Part shown: in pieces, positions 26,217 to 34,636 of the stretch
Layout of the letters: every line of letters starts with the position of its first letter
Numbering within the stretch: the stretch's first letter is position 1
NCBI GenBank assembly: GCA_963846885.1
Contig: CAWJXS010000020.1
Location: 477,892 to 541,891 of the forward strand
Length of the DNA: 64,000 bases
Direction: 5' to 3'
Source of the DNA: RPQJ01 sp963846885
GTDB taxonomy: Bacteria > Pseudomonadota > Gammaproteobacteria > Steroidobacterales > Steroidobacteraceae
Notes under the pieces: generated by a model
Told to the model about the DNA's origin: nothing
The model's database searches: none
Seen by the model: only the letters and a program-made list of their open reading frames with translations
Made by a program: the position numbers and the translations under genes

Positions 26217-27407
26217 TCAGGTGCGCTCGGCAGGATTGAACAGCCTGCGATGCTCGAGGATGGCGAACCGGTCGGTCATCCCCGCGATGTAATCGGCCAC
26301 GGCACGAGCACGCCCGGCTTCACCGCTTGCGGTCTCGAGCCGGCGCGCAACCTCCTGGTGTTCGATCGGCATGAGGTTGACCTCGCCGAACATTGCGCCG
26401 AACAGGTCCCGCACCACGCGCTGCGCCTTGGTCGTCATGCGCAGCACCCGAAAGTGCTTGTACAGGTGCTCGCGCAGGTAGCGCTTGAGCTCGAGGTGTT
26501 CGTCACGCACGGCGTCTGAGAACAGCAGCAAAGGCGCCGGCCGCGACCTGACGTCGTCCGCGCTCGCAGGCGCGGCGCGTGCGAGCGAGGCGGCGGAGGT
26601 GTCGACGAGGTCGTTGACCGTGTAGTCGATCATGCGCCGGACCACTTCGTGGACCAGGCGTCGCTCGCCGAGGTCCGGGTACTGCGCCCGCACCTGCTCG
26701 TACTGGCGCCCGAACATGCGGCAGCTGCACAGCGCTTCGATGGTGATCAGGCCGGCCCGGATGCCGTCGTCGACGTCATGGTTGTTGTAGGCCACCTCGT
26801 CTGCAAGGTTGGCCAGCTGTGCCTCGAGGCCGGGCTGCTTGCGCTCGAGGAAGCGCACGCCGAGTTCGCCCAGCGCACGGGCATTGGCGGCGGAGCAATG
26901 CTTCAGGATGCCCTCGCGCACTTCGAACGTGAGGTTCAGGCCCGGGAATTCCGCGTACCGCTCCTCGAGCTCGTCGACGACCCGCAGCGACTGCAGGTTG
27001 TGCTCGAAACCGCCGAACTCGCGCATGCAGTCGTTGAGCGCGTCCTGGCCCGCGTGGCCGAACGGCGTGTGCCCGAGGTCGTGCGCGAGACAGATGGCCT
27101 CGGCCAGCGGTTCGTTGAGGCTGAGCGCGCGCGCGACGCTGCGGGCAATCTGCGCGACCTCGAGCGAATGCGTGAGACGTGTGCGATAGAGGTCGCCCTC
27201 GTGATTGACGAAGACCTGCGTCTTGTACACGAGGCGGCGAAACGCGGTGGAATGCACGATGCGGTCGCGGTCGCGCTGGTACTCGGTGCGATGACGCGGC
27301 GGCGGTTCGGCCACGCGCCTGCCGCGCGAGTCGGCCGAGCGCTGTGCATAGGGCGCCAGGATCGTGTCGTCGCCGCTGCCGCTCGTGTGACCGCCGGGTT
27401 CGCTCAT
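26217..27407 (-). CDS. dgt: deoxyguanosinetriphosphate triphosphohydrolase-like protein
   Basis: A 396-residue HD-domain phosphohydrolase. The metal-binding motifs are RLTHSLEVAQIARS (His) and CLAHDLGHTPFGHAGQDAL (His-Asp), preceded by RDRIVHSTAFRRLVYKTQVF. The family cleaves dNTPs to deoxynucleoside and triphosphate. The start at 27407 is fixed by the 4-base ATGA overlap with aroB; the frame is open further upstream within aroB, but those codons are the antiframe of that gene. The aroK-aroB-dgt order is widespread in Beta- and Gammaproteobacteria. Confidence 0.92.
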   Translation of the reverse strand: MSEPGGHTSGSGDDTILAPYAQRSADSRGRRVAEPPPRHRTEYQRDRDRIVHSTAFRRLVYKTQVFVNHEGDLYRTRLTHSLEVAQIARSVARALSLNEPLAEAICLAHDLGHTPFGHAGQDALNDCMREFGGFEHNLQSLRVVDELEERYAEFPGLNLTFEVREGILKHCSAANARALGELGVRFLERKQPGLEAQLANLADEVAYNNHDVDDGIRAGLITIEALCSCRMFGRQYEQVRAQYPDLGERRLVHEVVRRMIDYTVNDLVDTSAASLARAAPASADDVRSRPAPLLLFSDAVRDEHLELKRYLREHLYKHFRVLRMTTKAQRVVRDLFGAMFGEVNLMPIEHQEVARRLETASGEAGRARAVADYIAGMTDRFAILEHRRLFNPAERT

Positions 27408-28519
27408 GTCGTTGCCACCTCGAAATGAGCCTGCAGCGTTTCCTGCAGCGCAGCCGCGGGATAGTCGCCCGTGACGATGCCCGAGCCGAGCCGGTCGAGC
27501 AGCACCAGCCGGATCCGGCCGGCGAGTACCTTCTTGTCCATGCCCATCAGTTCGAGCGCGCGTGCCGCGCCGATCGCAGGCGCAACGAGCGGCAGGCCGG
27601 CGCGTCGCAACAGGTCGCGAATGCGCGTGACATCGGCGGCTGTGAGATGCCCCAGGCGCTGGGACAGGTCGGCGGCGAGCAGCATGCCCATGGCTACCGC
27701 CTCGCCGTGCAGCCATTCGCCGTAACCGGACGCGTTCTCGATCGCGTGGCCGAAGGTATGACCCAGGTTCAGCAGCGCGCGGCTACCCTGCTCGCGTTCG
27801 TCGCTCGCGACGATGCGCGCCTTGATGGCGCAGGAACGCTGCACGGCGAGCGCCAGGGCAGCCATGTCGAGCGCAAGCAGGCGTTCGACGTTGGTCTCGA
27901 TCCAGGCCAGGAATTCGACGTCGGCGACCAGGCCATACTTGATCACCTCCGCCAGGCCGGCGCGCAGCTCACGCGGGGGCAGCGTCCGCAGCGTGCCGAG
28001 GTCGGCCAGTACCGCGCGCGGCTGGTGGAAAGCCCCGATCAGGTTCTTGCCGCCCGGGTGATTGACGCCCGTCTTGCCGCCCACGGCGGAATCGACCTGC
28101 GCCAGCAGCGTCGTCGGGACCTGCACGAAATCGACACCGCGCTGGTAGCAGGCCGCTGCGAAGCCCGCCATGTCGCCCACGACGCCGCCACCCAGTGCGA
28201 TCACGCAGGCGTCGCGGTTGAGTCGCGCCTCGACCAGCGCATCGAACACCTGGCCCAGCACCGCGAGGGTCTTGTGACGCTCGCCGTCCGGCAAGGCCAG
28301 CGACCGCACCCGTCGCGCGGCAGGGCCTGCCATGAGCGTGGCCGTCAGTTGCTGCAGGTAGAGCGGCCCGACCGTTTCGTTGGTGACGATGAAGACGTCG
28401 CGGGCGGGAACGAGCCGCGCCAGCAGGGCCGCGTCGTCGAGCAGGCCGGGGCCGATCAGGATCGGATAGCTGCGCTCGCCCAGGTCGATGCCCAACTCGA
28501 GCGGCGCGGGCCCGGTCAC
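27404..28519 (-). CDS. aroB: 3-dehydroquinate synthase
   Basis: A 371-residue NAD- and metal-dependent enzyme converting DAHP to 3-dehydroquinate in the shikimate pathway. Signatures: ALGGGVVGDMAGFAAACYQR, VPTTLLAQVDSAVGGKTGVN, AEVIKYGLV and LNLGHTFGHAIE (zinc-ligand histidines). Coupled by ATGA overlaps to aroK upstream and dgt downstream. Confidence 0.97.
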   Translation of the reverse strand: MTGPAPLELGIDLGERSYPILIGPGLLDDAALLARLVPARDVFIVTNETVGPLYLQQLTATLMAGPAARRVRSLALPDGERHKTLAVLGQVFDALVEARLNRDACVIALGGGVVGDMAGFAAACYQRGVDFVQVPTTLLAQVDSAVGGKTGVNHPGGKNLIGAFHQPRAVLADLGTLRTLPPRELRAGLAEVIKYGLVADVEFLAWIETNVERLLALDMAALALAVQRSCAIKARIVASDEREQGSRALLNLGHTFGHAIENASGYGEWLHGEAVAMGMLLAADLSQRLGHLTAADVTRIRDLLRRAGLPLVAPAIGAARALELMGMDKKVLAGRIRLVLLDRLGSGIVTGDYPAAALQETLQAHFEVATT

Positions 28520-29055
28520 TGGGGAGTCCCGGACTCGCCGAGCTGGCGGCAGATGTGGTCGACGACCGTCTTCACCTTGCGGCCGTCCGTATCGACGACG
28601 ATCTCGGCCACCTCGAGGTAGAGCGGCGCGCGTTGCTGGAACAACCGTTCGAGCGTGCCGCGGGGGTCTTCGTTGTTGAGGAGCGGCCGGTCATTGCTGC
28701 GGCGGGTACGTGCAAGTTGCTGGTCGACGGACGTCTGAAGATACACGACACGGCCGCGGGTGCGCAGCCGCTCGCGGGTGCGGGGATCGAGGATGGCGCC
28801 GCCGCCAGTAGACAACAGCAGCCCCTCGCGCATGGTCAGCGCATCGATGACTTCCGCTTCACGCTGCCGAAACCCTGCCTCGCCCTCGCGCTCGAAAATA
28901 TAGGCGATGTCGACACCGGTGCGGGCCTCGATTTCCTCGTCGCTGTCGACGAAAGCCAGGCCCAGCCGCTGCGCCAGCTGCCGGCCGACGGCGCTCTTGC
29001 CCGAGCCCATCGGCCCGACGAGGAAGACGTTCAGCGGTGGAGCGCGCTCGACCAC
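28516..29055 (-). CDS. aroK: shikimate kinase
   Basis: A 179-residue P-loop kinase that phosphorylates shikimate. Walker A GPMGSGKSAVG (about residues 14-24), the shikimate-binding DSDEEIEARTG and STGGGAIL, and the lid segment RSNDRPLL are present. It follows the pilMNOPQ operon but is separated from it by a strong hairpin terminator (29071-29104), so aroK-aroB-dgt is probably transcribed from its own promoter in that gap or by read-through. Confidence 0.96.
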   Translation of the reverse strand: MVERAPPLNVFLVGPMGSGKSAVGRQLAQRLGLAFVDSDEEIEARTGVDIAYIFEREGEAGFRQREAEVIDALTMREGLLLSTGGGAILDPRTRERLRTRGRVVYLQTSVDQQLARTRRSNDRPLLNNEDPRGTLERLFQQRAPLYLEVAEIVVDTDGRKVKTVVDHICRQLGESGTPQ

Positions 29056-29070
29056 GTGTGGCAGGTCCCC

Positions 29071-29104
29071 AAAAGAAAAGCGGCCGCAGGATCACTGCGG
29101 CCGC
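29071..29104 (-). terminator. rho-independent terminator after pilQ
   Basis: On the minus strand a perfect 10-base stem GCGGCCGCAG / CTGCGGCCGC with a 5-base loop (29080-29104) is followed by TTTTCTTTT (29071-29079). It lies 28 bases past the pilQ stop and before aroK. Confidence 0.85.
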
Positions 29105-29131
29105 GCATTCTCGCACCGGTGGCACGGCGCG

Positions 29132-31312
29132 TCAGTAGATCTCGGCGCCCTCGCGCAGGATCTTCGGCGTCACGAAGATCAGGAGCTCGTCCTTGTTGTC
29201 GGTCCGGCTCTTGCTGCGGAACAGGTAGCCGAGGCCCGGCACGTCGCCGAGGAAAGGCACCTTGTTGACGGTGTCGCGACGCTCGGTTTCGAGGATGCCG
29301 CCCAGCACGACGGTCTGGCCGTCGTTGACGAGCACCTGCGTCGTGATCTCGCGGGTGTCGATGCTCGGCACGAAGCCGCCGGTGGCGCTCGCCACGTTCT
29401 GGCCGACGCTGTCCTTGGACACGGTCAGGTCGAGGATGATGCGGTCGTCCGGCGTGATCTGCGGCGTCACCTTGAGCGCGAGCACGGCCTTCTTGAACTG
29501 CGTCGTGGTGGCGCCGCTCGATGCCGACTCCTGGTACGGGATTTCCTGGCCCTGCTCGATGATCGCTTCCTTGCCGTTGGCGGTGATCACGCGCGGCGCC
29601 GAGACCACTTCGCCACGGCCTTCGCGCTGCGCCGCCGTGATTTCGAGGTCGACCACGTAGTCGGAATTGAGCAGCGTCATGGCCAGCCGGCCGGCCGGGT
29701 TGGCGATCGGCAGGTTGACCATGTAGCGGTCGTTGACCGTCGGCGTCGCACCTGGTTGCCGTTCAGGCCGGTGGCCGTCGGAGTGATGATCGGGCCGGTG
29801 CCGTCGGTCAGTGTCGAGTCCGTTCGCGCCGACGTACATCAGGCCGTCGTTGCCGTTGTTACTGACGAACGCGCCGCCGAAGCGCACGCCCAGCTCGCGG
29901 CTGAAATCATCGTTGACGATCACGATGCGCGCTTCGATCAGCACCTGCTTGACCGGGATGTCGAGCGTCTGCACGAGGCGGCGGATGTCGGCCAGGCGAT
30001 CAGCCGTGTCCTGCAACAACAGCGTGTTGGTGCGGTCGTCGATCGAGACGCTGCCGCGTTCGGACAGCAGCGAATTGCCCTTGCCCTGTGCCCTGATCAG
30101 CGACGCGAGGTCGGACGCCTTGGCGTAGTTGACCTGGAGGTACTCGGTCCGGACCGGCGCGAGTTCGGTCATCGACTTCTGCGACTCGAGCAGCTGCTTC
30201 TCGCGCGCAGCCAGTTCCTCGGCCGGCGCGACGTAGATGACGTTGCCTTCCTGGCGCTTGTCGAGGCCCTTCGTGCGCATGACGATGTCGAGCGCCTGGT
30301 CCCACGGCACGTTCTGCAGGCGCAGCGTGACGTTGCCCTGCACCGTGTCGCTGACGACGATGTTCTGGCCGCTGGTCTCGGCGAGCAACTGCAGCACCGC
30401 GCGAGTCTCGATGTCCTGGAAGTTCAGGGTCAGGCGTTCGCCCTTGTATTCCCGCTTGCCCGGGTCGGCCGCGACGGCAGATTTCGCGCGCGGGCGCAAT
30501 TCGAGGACGTAGTCGCGGTCGCTCTGGTAGCCAAGCTGCTCATAGTCGCCGGTGGCGGCCACGACGATACGGGCGCCATTCGGCGTGCTCGTGACGTCGA
30601 ACGAGCTCACGGGCGTCGCGAAGTCGACCACGTCGTAGCGGCGCGCGGCGTCCGGCGCCACCTTGGTGCGCGGGAAGTCGACGACGAGGCGTCCGCCTTC
30701 CTGCTTCAGGCTGGCCTGCACGCGCGGGTCGTTGGTGCGGATCATGATGCGGCCGGCGCCGTCGGTGCCCCGGCGGAAGTCGACCTTGTCGATGGTGAAC
30801 GCGCCCGGTGCGGCCGCAGCCGCGCCTGTCGTGGACACTGCTGTGCCGGACGCCGCGTTGCCGGAGGCGCCTCCGATCGACACGTAGACGTTGTTGCCGT
30901 CGGTGCGGGTCGAGTAGGGCTGCAGCGAATCGAGGTTGAAGACGACACGCGTGCGACCCGAGGCTTCAGCCGCCACGATCGAGTCCACGCCACTCGAGTT
31001 CACGTCGATGCGGCGTGACTCCAGCGCAACGGACGTGCCGGGCAGGTCGATGGCGAGCCGCGCCGGGTTGTCGATGGTGAAGGCGACGGGCTGCGGCGCC
31101 GGGCCGTCCAGCACGAGCTTGACCTCGAGCTGGTTACCGGGCTGCGGTTGCAGCTCGACGTTGGTGAGCCGGGTGGCCGCCTGCGCGAGCGCTGCCTGCG
31201 CGGCGAATGCGAGTGCCCCGGCCAGCGCGACGAGCGCCACGGCGCGGAAGGGCCGATGACGACGGCCAGCCTCCGGGCGGCGAAGGTTCACGTGCGACGA
31301 TGCAGCGGTCAT
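29132..31312 (-). CDS. pilQ: type IV pilus secretin
   Basis: A 726-residue outer-membrane secretin through which the pilus exits. Order: signal peptide (AVALVALAGALAFAAQAAL), two AMIN-like beta domains (about residues 45-270), an N0/N1 region (LTLNFQDIETRAVLQLLAETSGQNIVV as short landmarks LTLNFQDIETRAV and SGQNIVV), then the secretin domain ending VPFLGDVPGLGYLFR. Within the secretin domain about 20 residues (bases 29752-29811) read as basic nonsense (RRHRPDHHSDGHRP); one frame over, the same bases give LTDGTGPIITPTATGLNGN. That indicates two compensating indels, near 29812 and 29750. Last gene of pilMNOPQ. Confidence 0.93.
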   Translation of the reverse strand: MTAASSHVNLRRPEAGRRHRPFRAVALVALAGALAFAAQAALAQAATRLTNVELQPQPGNQLEVKLVLDGPAPQPVAFTIDNPARLAIDLPGTSVALESRRIDVNSSGVDSIVAAEASGRTRVVFNLDSLQPYSTRTDGNNVYVSIGGASGNAASGTAVSTTGAAAAAPGAFTIDKVDFRRGTDGAGRIMIRTNDPRVQASLKQEGGRLVVDFPRTKVAPDAARRYDVVDFATPVSSFDVTSTPNGARIVVAATGDYEQLGYQSDRDYVLELRPRAKSAVAADPGKREYKGERLTLNFQDIETRAVLQLLAETSGQNIVVSDTVQGNVTLRLQNVPWDQALDIVMRTKGLDKRQEGNVIYVAPAEELAAREKQLLESQKSMTELAPVRTEYLQVNYAKASDLASLIRAQGKGNSLLSERGSVSIDDRTNTLLLQDTADRLADIRRLVQTLDIPVKQVLIEARIVIVNDDFSRELGVRFGGAFVSNNGNDGLMYVGANGLDTDRRHRPDHHSDGHRPERQPGATPTVNDRYMVNLPIANPAGRLAMTLLNSDYVVDLEITAAQREGRGEVVSAPRVITANGKEAIIEQGQEIPYQESASSGATTTQFKKAVLALKVTPQITPDDRIILDLTVSKDSVGQNVASATGGFVPSIDTREITTQVLVNDGQTVVLGGILETERRDTVNKVPFLGDVPGLGYLFRSKSRTDNKDELLIFVTPKILREGAEIY

Positions 31313-31331
31313 TCTCGAATCTCCTTGCAGA

Positions 31332-31868
31332 TCATTCGCTCAGCGCCAGTGCAGCCGGGCGCTCTATGAAGCCACCCATGCCGTCAGGAACGATCTCGGT
31401 GAGCGAGATCTTGCCTTCATCGATGCCGGTAATACGGCCATCGCTCTGTCCCATGTGGGTGCCGGGCAGCACCCGATGCACGAGCCCGTCCTTGGTCTGG
31501 ACGAGGCCGAAAAGCTTGCCCTTCAGGTTGACGGTGCCGACCATGCGCAGCGTGTCGAGCGAGAACTGCTCGAGGAACTCGCGCGGTCGGTTCTGGTCGG
31601 GACGGATCGCGCCCGGCGCGTTGGCCGAGGCCGACAGGCCTGGCTCGAACGGCGCGCGCTGATCGGCCGCGGCGTAATTGAACGTTTCGTAGGGCTTCAC
31701 CTCGGGCAACGGCTCGATGCCGGTGCCGGGGGCGCTCTTGATCTCGTCCACCTTGGCCTGCAGCTCGTCCATGTCGTTGCCGCAACCCGCGAGCAGCGCG
31801 ATCACCGTGCCCAGCAACGCCATGCGCGCGGACGATGGCTTCGTCTTCACGGTCGTGCTCATGCTCAT
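31332..31868 (-). CDS. pilP: type IV pilus assembly lipoprotein
   Basis: A 178-residue inner-membrane lipoprotein. The lipobox is IALLAGC (Cys about residue 29). The C-terminal beta domain (MVGTVNLKGKLFGLVQTKDGLVHRV, in parts MVGTVNLKGKLFG and VHRVLPGTHMG) is the HR domain known to contact PilQ. Together with PilN and PilO it forms the alignment complex linking the cytoplasmic motor to the secretin. Overlaps pilO by ATGA and precedes pilQ by 19 bases. Confidence 0.93.
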   Translation of the reverse strand: MSMSTTVKTKPSSARMALLGTVIALLAGCGNDMDELQAKVDEIKSAPGTGIEPLPEVKPYETFNYAAADQRAPFEPGLSASANAPGAIRPDQNRPREFLEQFSLDTLRMVGTVNLKGKLFGLVQTKDGLVHRVLPGTHMGQSDGRITGIDEGKISLTEIVPDGMGGFIERPAALALSE

Positions 31869-32560
31869 GCCTCACCCGCGGGCTTTTTCTTGCCCTTGCG
31901 GTCCTTCTTCTTGGCCTTGCCCTGCGGCTCGGCCGCAGACGCCTGTTCCTCGTCGTCGAGGTAGCGGTAGGTCTTGGCCGTCACGTTGAACGTGAGCTCG
32001 GTGGGATCGATCGCACCGCGACCACCCGTCGGCAGGATCTCGATGTCATGCAGCGTCACGATGCGGGGCAGCGCGGCGATGCCGCTCGCAAAGGTGCCCA
32101 TCTCGTGGTAACCGCCCGTCAGGCGGATCTTGATCGGCAGCTCGGCGTAGAAGTCCTTCTTGTTCTCGCCCTGCGGCTGGAACAGCTTCTCTTCGAGGCC
32201 GGCGGCGAGGCCGGTCTGCGAAATGTCGACGAGCAGGTTCGGCACTTCCGTCTTGTTCGGCAGCTGGCGCAGCATCGCGCCGAAGGATTTCTCCATTTCG
32301 GCGAGCTGTTGCCGGTATGCCTCGAGGTTCGCCGCGCGCCGGGCCTTGGTGGAGAGCGACTCCATCAGCTGGCCCTCCTTGGCGCGTTCCTCGAGCAGCA
32401 CCGGACGCTGCTTCTTCCAGACCAGGAAGTAGTAGCCGCCGGCGGTCACGACCATGAACAGCAGCGCGACGGTGGCGACGCGGATGGCGACCGGCCAGCG
32501 GCCCGGGTCGTTCGGGTCGAGGTTGCGCAGCTGGTCGAACAGGGTCTGCAGCTTGTTCAT
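31865..32560 (-). CDS. pilO: type IV pilus inner-membrane protein
   Basis: A 231-residue protein with one transmembrane helix (about residues 26-46, IRVATVALLFMVVTAGGYYFL), a periplasmic coiled coil and a ferredoxin-like domain (IKIRLTGGYHEMGTFASGIAAL). It heterodimerises with PilN. The C-terminal 25 residues are Lys-rich (KKKDRKGKKKPAGEA), a tail not typical of the family and perhaps lineage-specific. Overlaps both neighbours by four bases. Confidence 0.93.
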   Translation of the reverse strand: MNKLQTLFDQLRNLDPNDPGRWPVAIRVATVALLFMVVTAGGYYFLVWKKQRPVLLEERAKEGQLMESLSTKARRAANLEAYRQQLAEMEKSFGAMLRQLPNKTEVPNLLVDISQTGLAAGLEEKLFQPQGENKKDFYAELPIKIRLTGGYHEMGTFASGIAALPRIVTLHDIEILPTGGRGAIDPTELTFNVTAKTYRYLDDEEQASAAEPQGKAKKKDRKGKKKPAGEA

Positions 32561-33165
32561 TTGGCGGCCACCTTCTTGCGGGGCTTGCCGGCCGGCGTTG
32601 CCTCAGCAGCGTCCTCGGCCGTGGCCTGGCGCCGCTGGTTGGCGAACAGCGTGAACGACGAGCCGCCGCTCGAGTCCTTCGCGCGGGTTTCGACGATCTG
32701 CAGGCTCGGGTCGGCGAGCCACTGCGAGGCATCGATGTTGCGCATGAACGAGGACACGCGGGTGCTCGACTGCGCGACGCCGCGCAGCTCGAATTTCGTG
32801 CCCGACTGGCGCAGGTACGTCAGGTAAACGCCTTCGGGCATCACGCGCACGATCTCGTCGAACACGTGCACGATCTCGGGGCGGCTGCGCTGCAGCGTCT
32901 CGATGATCTCCATGCGTGCGAGAAGCCGCTGCTTCTGCCGGTCGAGGCCGTTGATTTCCTCGATCTGCTTGTCGAGCTCGGCGATCTCGCGCGTCAGGTA
33001 GTCGTTGCGGTCGCGCTGGTTCTGGATCGACGAGCTGAACTGCCACTGGCCGAGCAGCATGATGAGTCCCGCGGTGGCGACGGCGGCGCCCAGCGACAGG
33101 AAAAACTCCTGGCGCTTGCGCTTGCGCTCGGCCTCACGCCACGGCAGCAGGTTGATTCTTGGCAT
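32557..33165 (-). CDS. pilN: type IV pilus inner-membrane protein
   Basis: About 202 residues beginning MPRINLLPWREAERKRKRQ, the conserved cytoplasmic INLLPWR motif that docks in PilM, followed by a transmembrane helix (about residues 23-43) and a periplasmic coiled coil plus ferredoxin-like domain. The start at 33165 is fixed by that motif. A Lys-rich end (AGKPRKKVAAK) mirrors the PilO tail. One base separates it from the pilM stop. Confidence 0.93.
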   Translation of the reverse strand: MPRINLLPWREAERKRKRQEFFLSLGAAVATAGLIMLLGQWQFSSSIQNQRDRNDYLTREIAELDKQIEEINGLDRQKQRLLARMEIIETLQRSRPEIVHVFDEIVRVMPEGVYLTYLRQSGTKFELRGVAQSSTRVSSFMRNIDASQWLADPSLQIVETRAKDSSGGSSFTLFANQRRQATAEDAAEATPAGKPRKKVAAK

Positions 33166-33166
33166 G

Positions 33167-34228
33167 TCAGTCGAAGCTCCTGAGCGCAAGGCCGCAGGCC
33201 GTGAGCAGGGCCGTCGCGTCCTTCTTCACTCCCTGCGCCAGCGCGCGGGTCGAAATCTTCATCTGGCCGAGGGGATCGCCGCGCTCGGCCGGAATGCCGA
33301 CCCGGCTGGCGATCACGTCGGCCACGCCCGGGATGTTGGCGCAGCCGCCGCAGACCAGGATCTGTTCGGGCTGCTGGCGTCCCGCGCCGGCCGCCAGGTA
33401 GAACTGCAGCGAGCGGCTCACCTGCTGGCACATGTCGTCGATGAACGGGTCGAGCACCTCGGACTGGTAGTTGGCAGGCAACCCGCCTTCCTTCTTGGCG
33501 CGCCCGGCCTCCTCCATCGAGAGGCCGTACGTGCGCATGATTTCCTCGGTCAGCTGCTGGCCGCCGAAGGAAAAGTCGCGCGTATAGGAAACCTTGGTGT
33601 CGCGCAGCACCGAGAACGTGGTGCTGCTGGCGCCGAAATCGATGACCGCGATGTTGCGCTCCATGCCGCCGTCCGGCATCTGGTGCGTGAGCAGGCGGCA
33701 GGCGTTTTCGAGCGCGAACGCCTCGACGTCGACGATGCGGGCGGTGAGCCCGGCGGCCTGCACGGCGGCCTGGCGCTGCTCGACGTTCTCGGAGCGCGTG
33801 GCCACCAGCAGCACGTCGAGCATGTCCGGGTCTTTCTCAGAAGGGCCGATCACCTCGAAATCGAAGCTCACTTCCTCCATCGGGAAGGGAATGTACTGGT
33901 CGGCCTGCATCTCGACCTGCGACTCGAGCTCGTTTTCGCGCAGGTTGCGGGGCATCTGGATCACCTTGGTGATCGCGGCATCGCCGCTGACCGCCACGGC
34001 GCATTCCTTGCTGCGGGCGCCAGCGCGCTTGACGGCGCGGCGCACAGCCTCGCCGACCGCCTGGGCGTCGACGATCGCCTTTTCGTTGATTGCGTTCGGC
34101 GGCGTCGGCTCGGCCGCATAGGACTCGACACGATACGAATCGCCGGTGCGCGTCAGCTCGATCAACTTGATCGAGGACGTCGTGATGTCGAGTCCGATAA
34201 CCGGTCGAAACCTGCGCTGAAGCAGCAC
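33167..34228 (-). CDS. pilM: type IV pilus assembly ATPase-fold protein
   Basis: A 353-residue actin-like (FtsA fold) cytoplasmic protein that binds the PilN N-terminus. Landmarks: VIGLDITTSSIKLIEL, VIDFGASSTTFSVL, and QILVCGGCANIPG. It starts with GTG; AGGA lies about six bases upstream. First gene of pilMNOPQ, divergent from PBP1A as in Pseudomonas and relatives. Confidence 0.94.
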   Translation of the reverse strand: MLLQRRFRPVIGLDITTSSIKLIELTRTGDSYRVESYAAEPTPPNAINEKAIVDAQAVGEAVRRAVKRAGARSKECAVAVSGDAAITKVIQMPRNLRENELESQVEMQADQYIPFPMEEVSFDFEVIGPSEKDPDMLDVLLVATRSENVEQRQAAVQAAGLTARIVDVEAFALENACRLLTHQMPDGGMERNIAVIDFGASSTTFSVLRDTKVSYTRDFSFGGQQLTEEIMRTYGLSMEEAGRAKKEGGLPANYQSEVLDPFIDDMCQQVSRSLQFYLAAGAGRQQPEQILVCGGCANIPGVADVIASRVGIPAERGDPLGQMKISTRALAQGVKKDATALLTACGLALRSFD

Positions 34229-34636
34229 GGTTGATCCTTCTAGTTCAAGAGGTTGCGCCGCGATTGTGTGGCAGTTTCAAAGCCCCCGCGCCACTATATA
34301 TCAGGGTTGAACCTAATAGAATTGTGCGTGGGCTAACAAAAACCGACATCCGCGTCGCTCCCTGCGGGCGTGTTGGTGAAAAACCGTCAACCGTTCGCAA
34401 GGGTGGCGCATCGCCCGGCCCGGGGGCTGGTGGCGAGCTGGGTGACGATCGGGATGAGGCATCGACGTTCGATCGTCATGGCCTGCAGCATCCGGACCGG
34501 TAGCCCCGCCGCCATAGGGTTGCCCCTTTAGGCCAGTGGCTTTGCGCCCCCGACTTTCGACGGGTTTGCCCTTGTTACGGCGGCTACTATGCACAGGGCT
34601 CAGGGGCGCAGCAAGGAACGGTTCGCAGTTTTAGCA
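34229..34636. other. divergent spacer between pilM and the PBP1A gene
   Basis: About 400 bases that should hold both divergent promoters. An AT-rich stretch at 34291-34322 (TATATATC and CTAATAGAATT) is a candidate for the pilM promoter, but I could not match a full -35/-10 pair. The remainder is G+C-rich with several short dyads. No coding region supported. Confidence 0.4.

Noticed and set aside
34360..34510. Possible GEMM (cyclic-di-GMP) riboswitch before pilM or PBP1A
   Set aside because: Some short pieces recall the consensus, but the conserved core sequences and the two stems could not be laid out on either strand.
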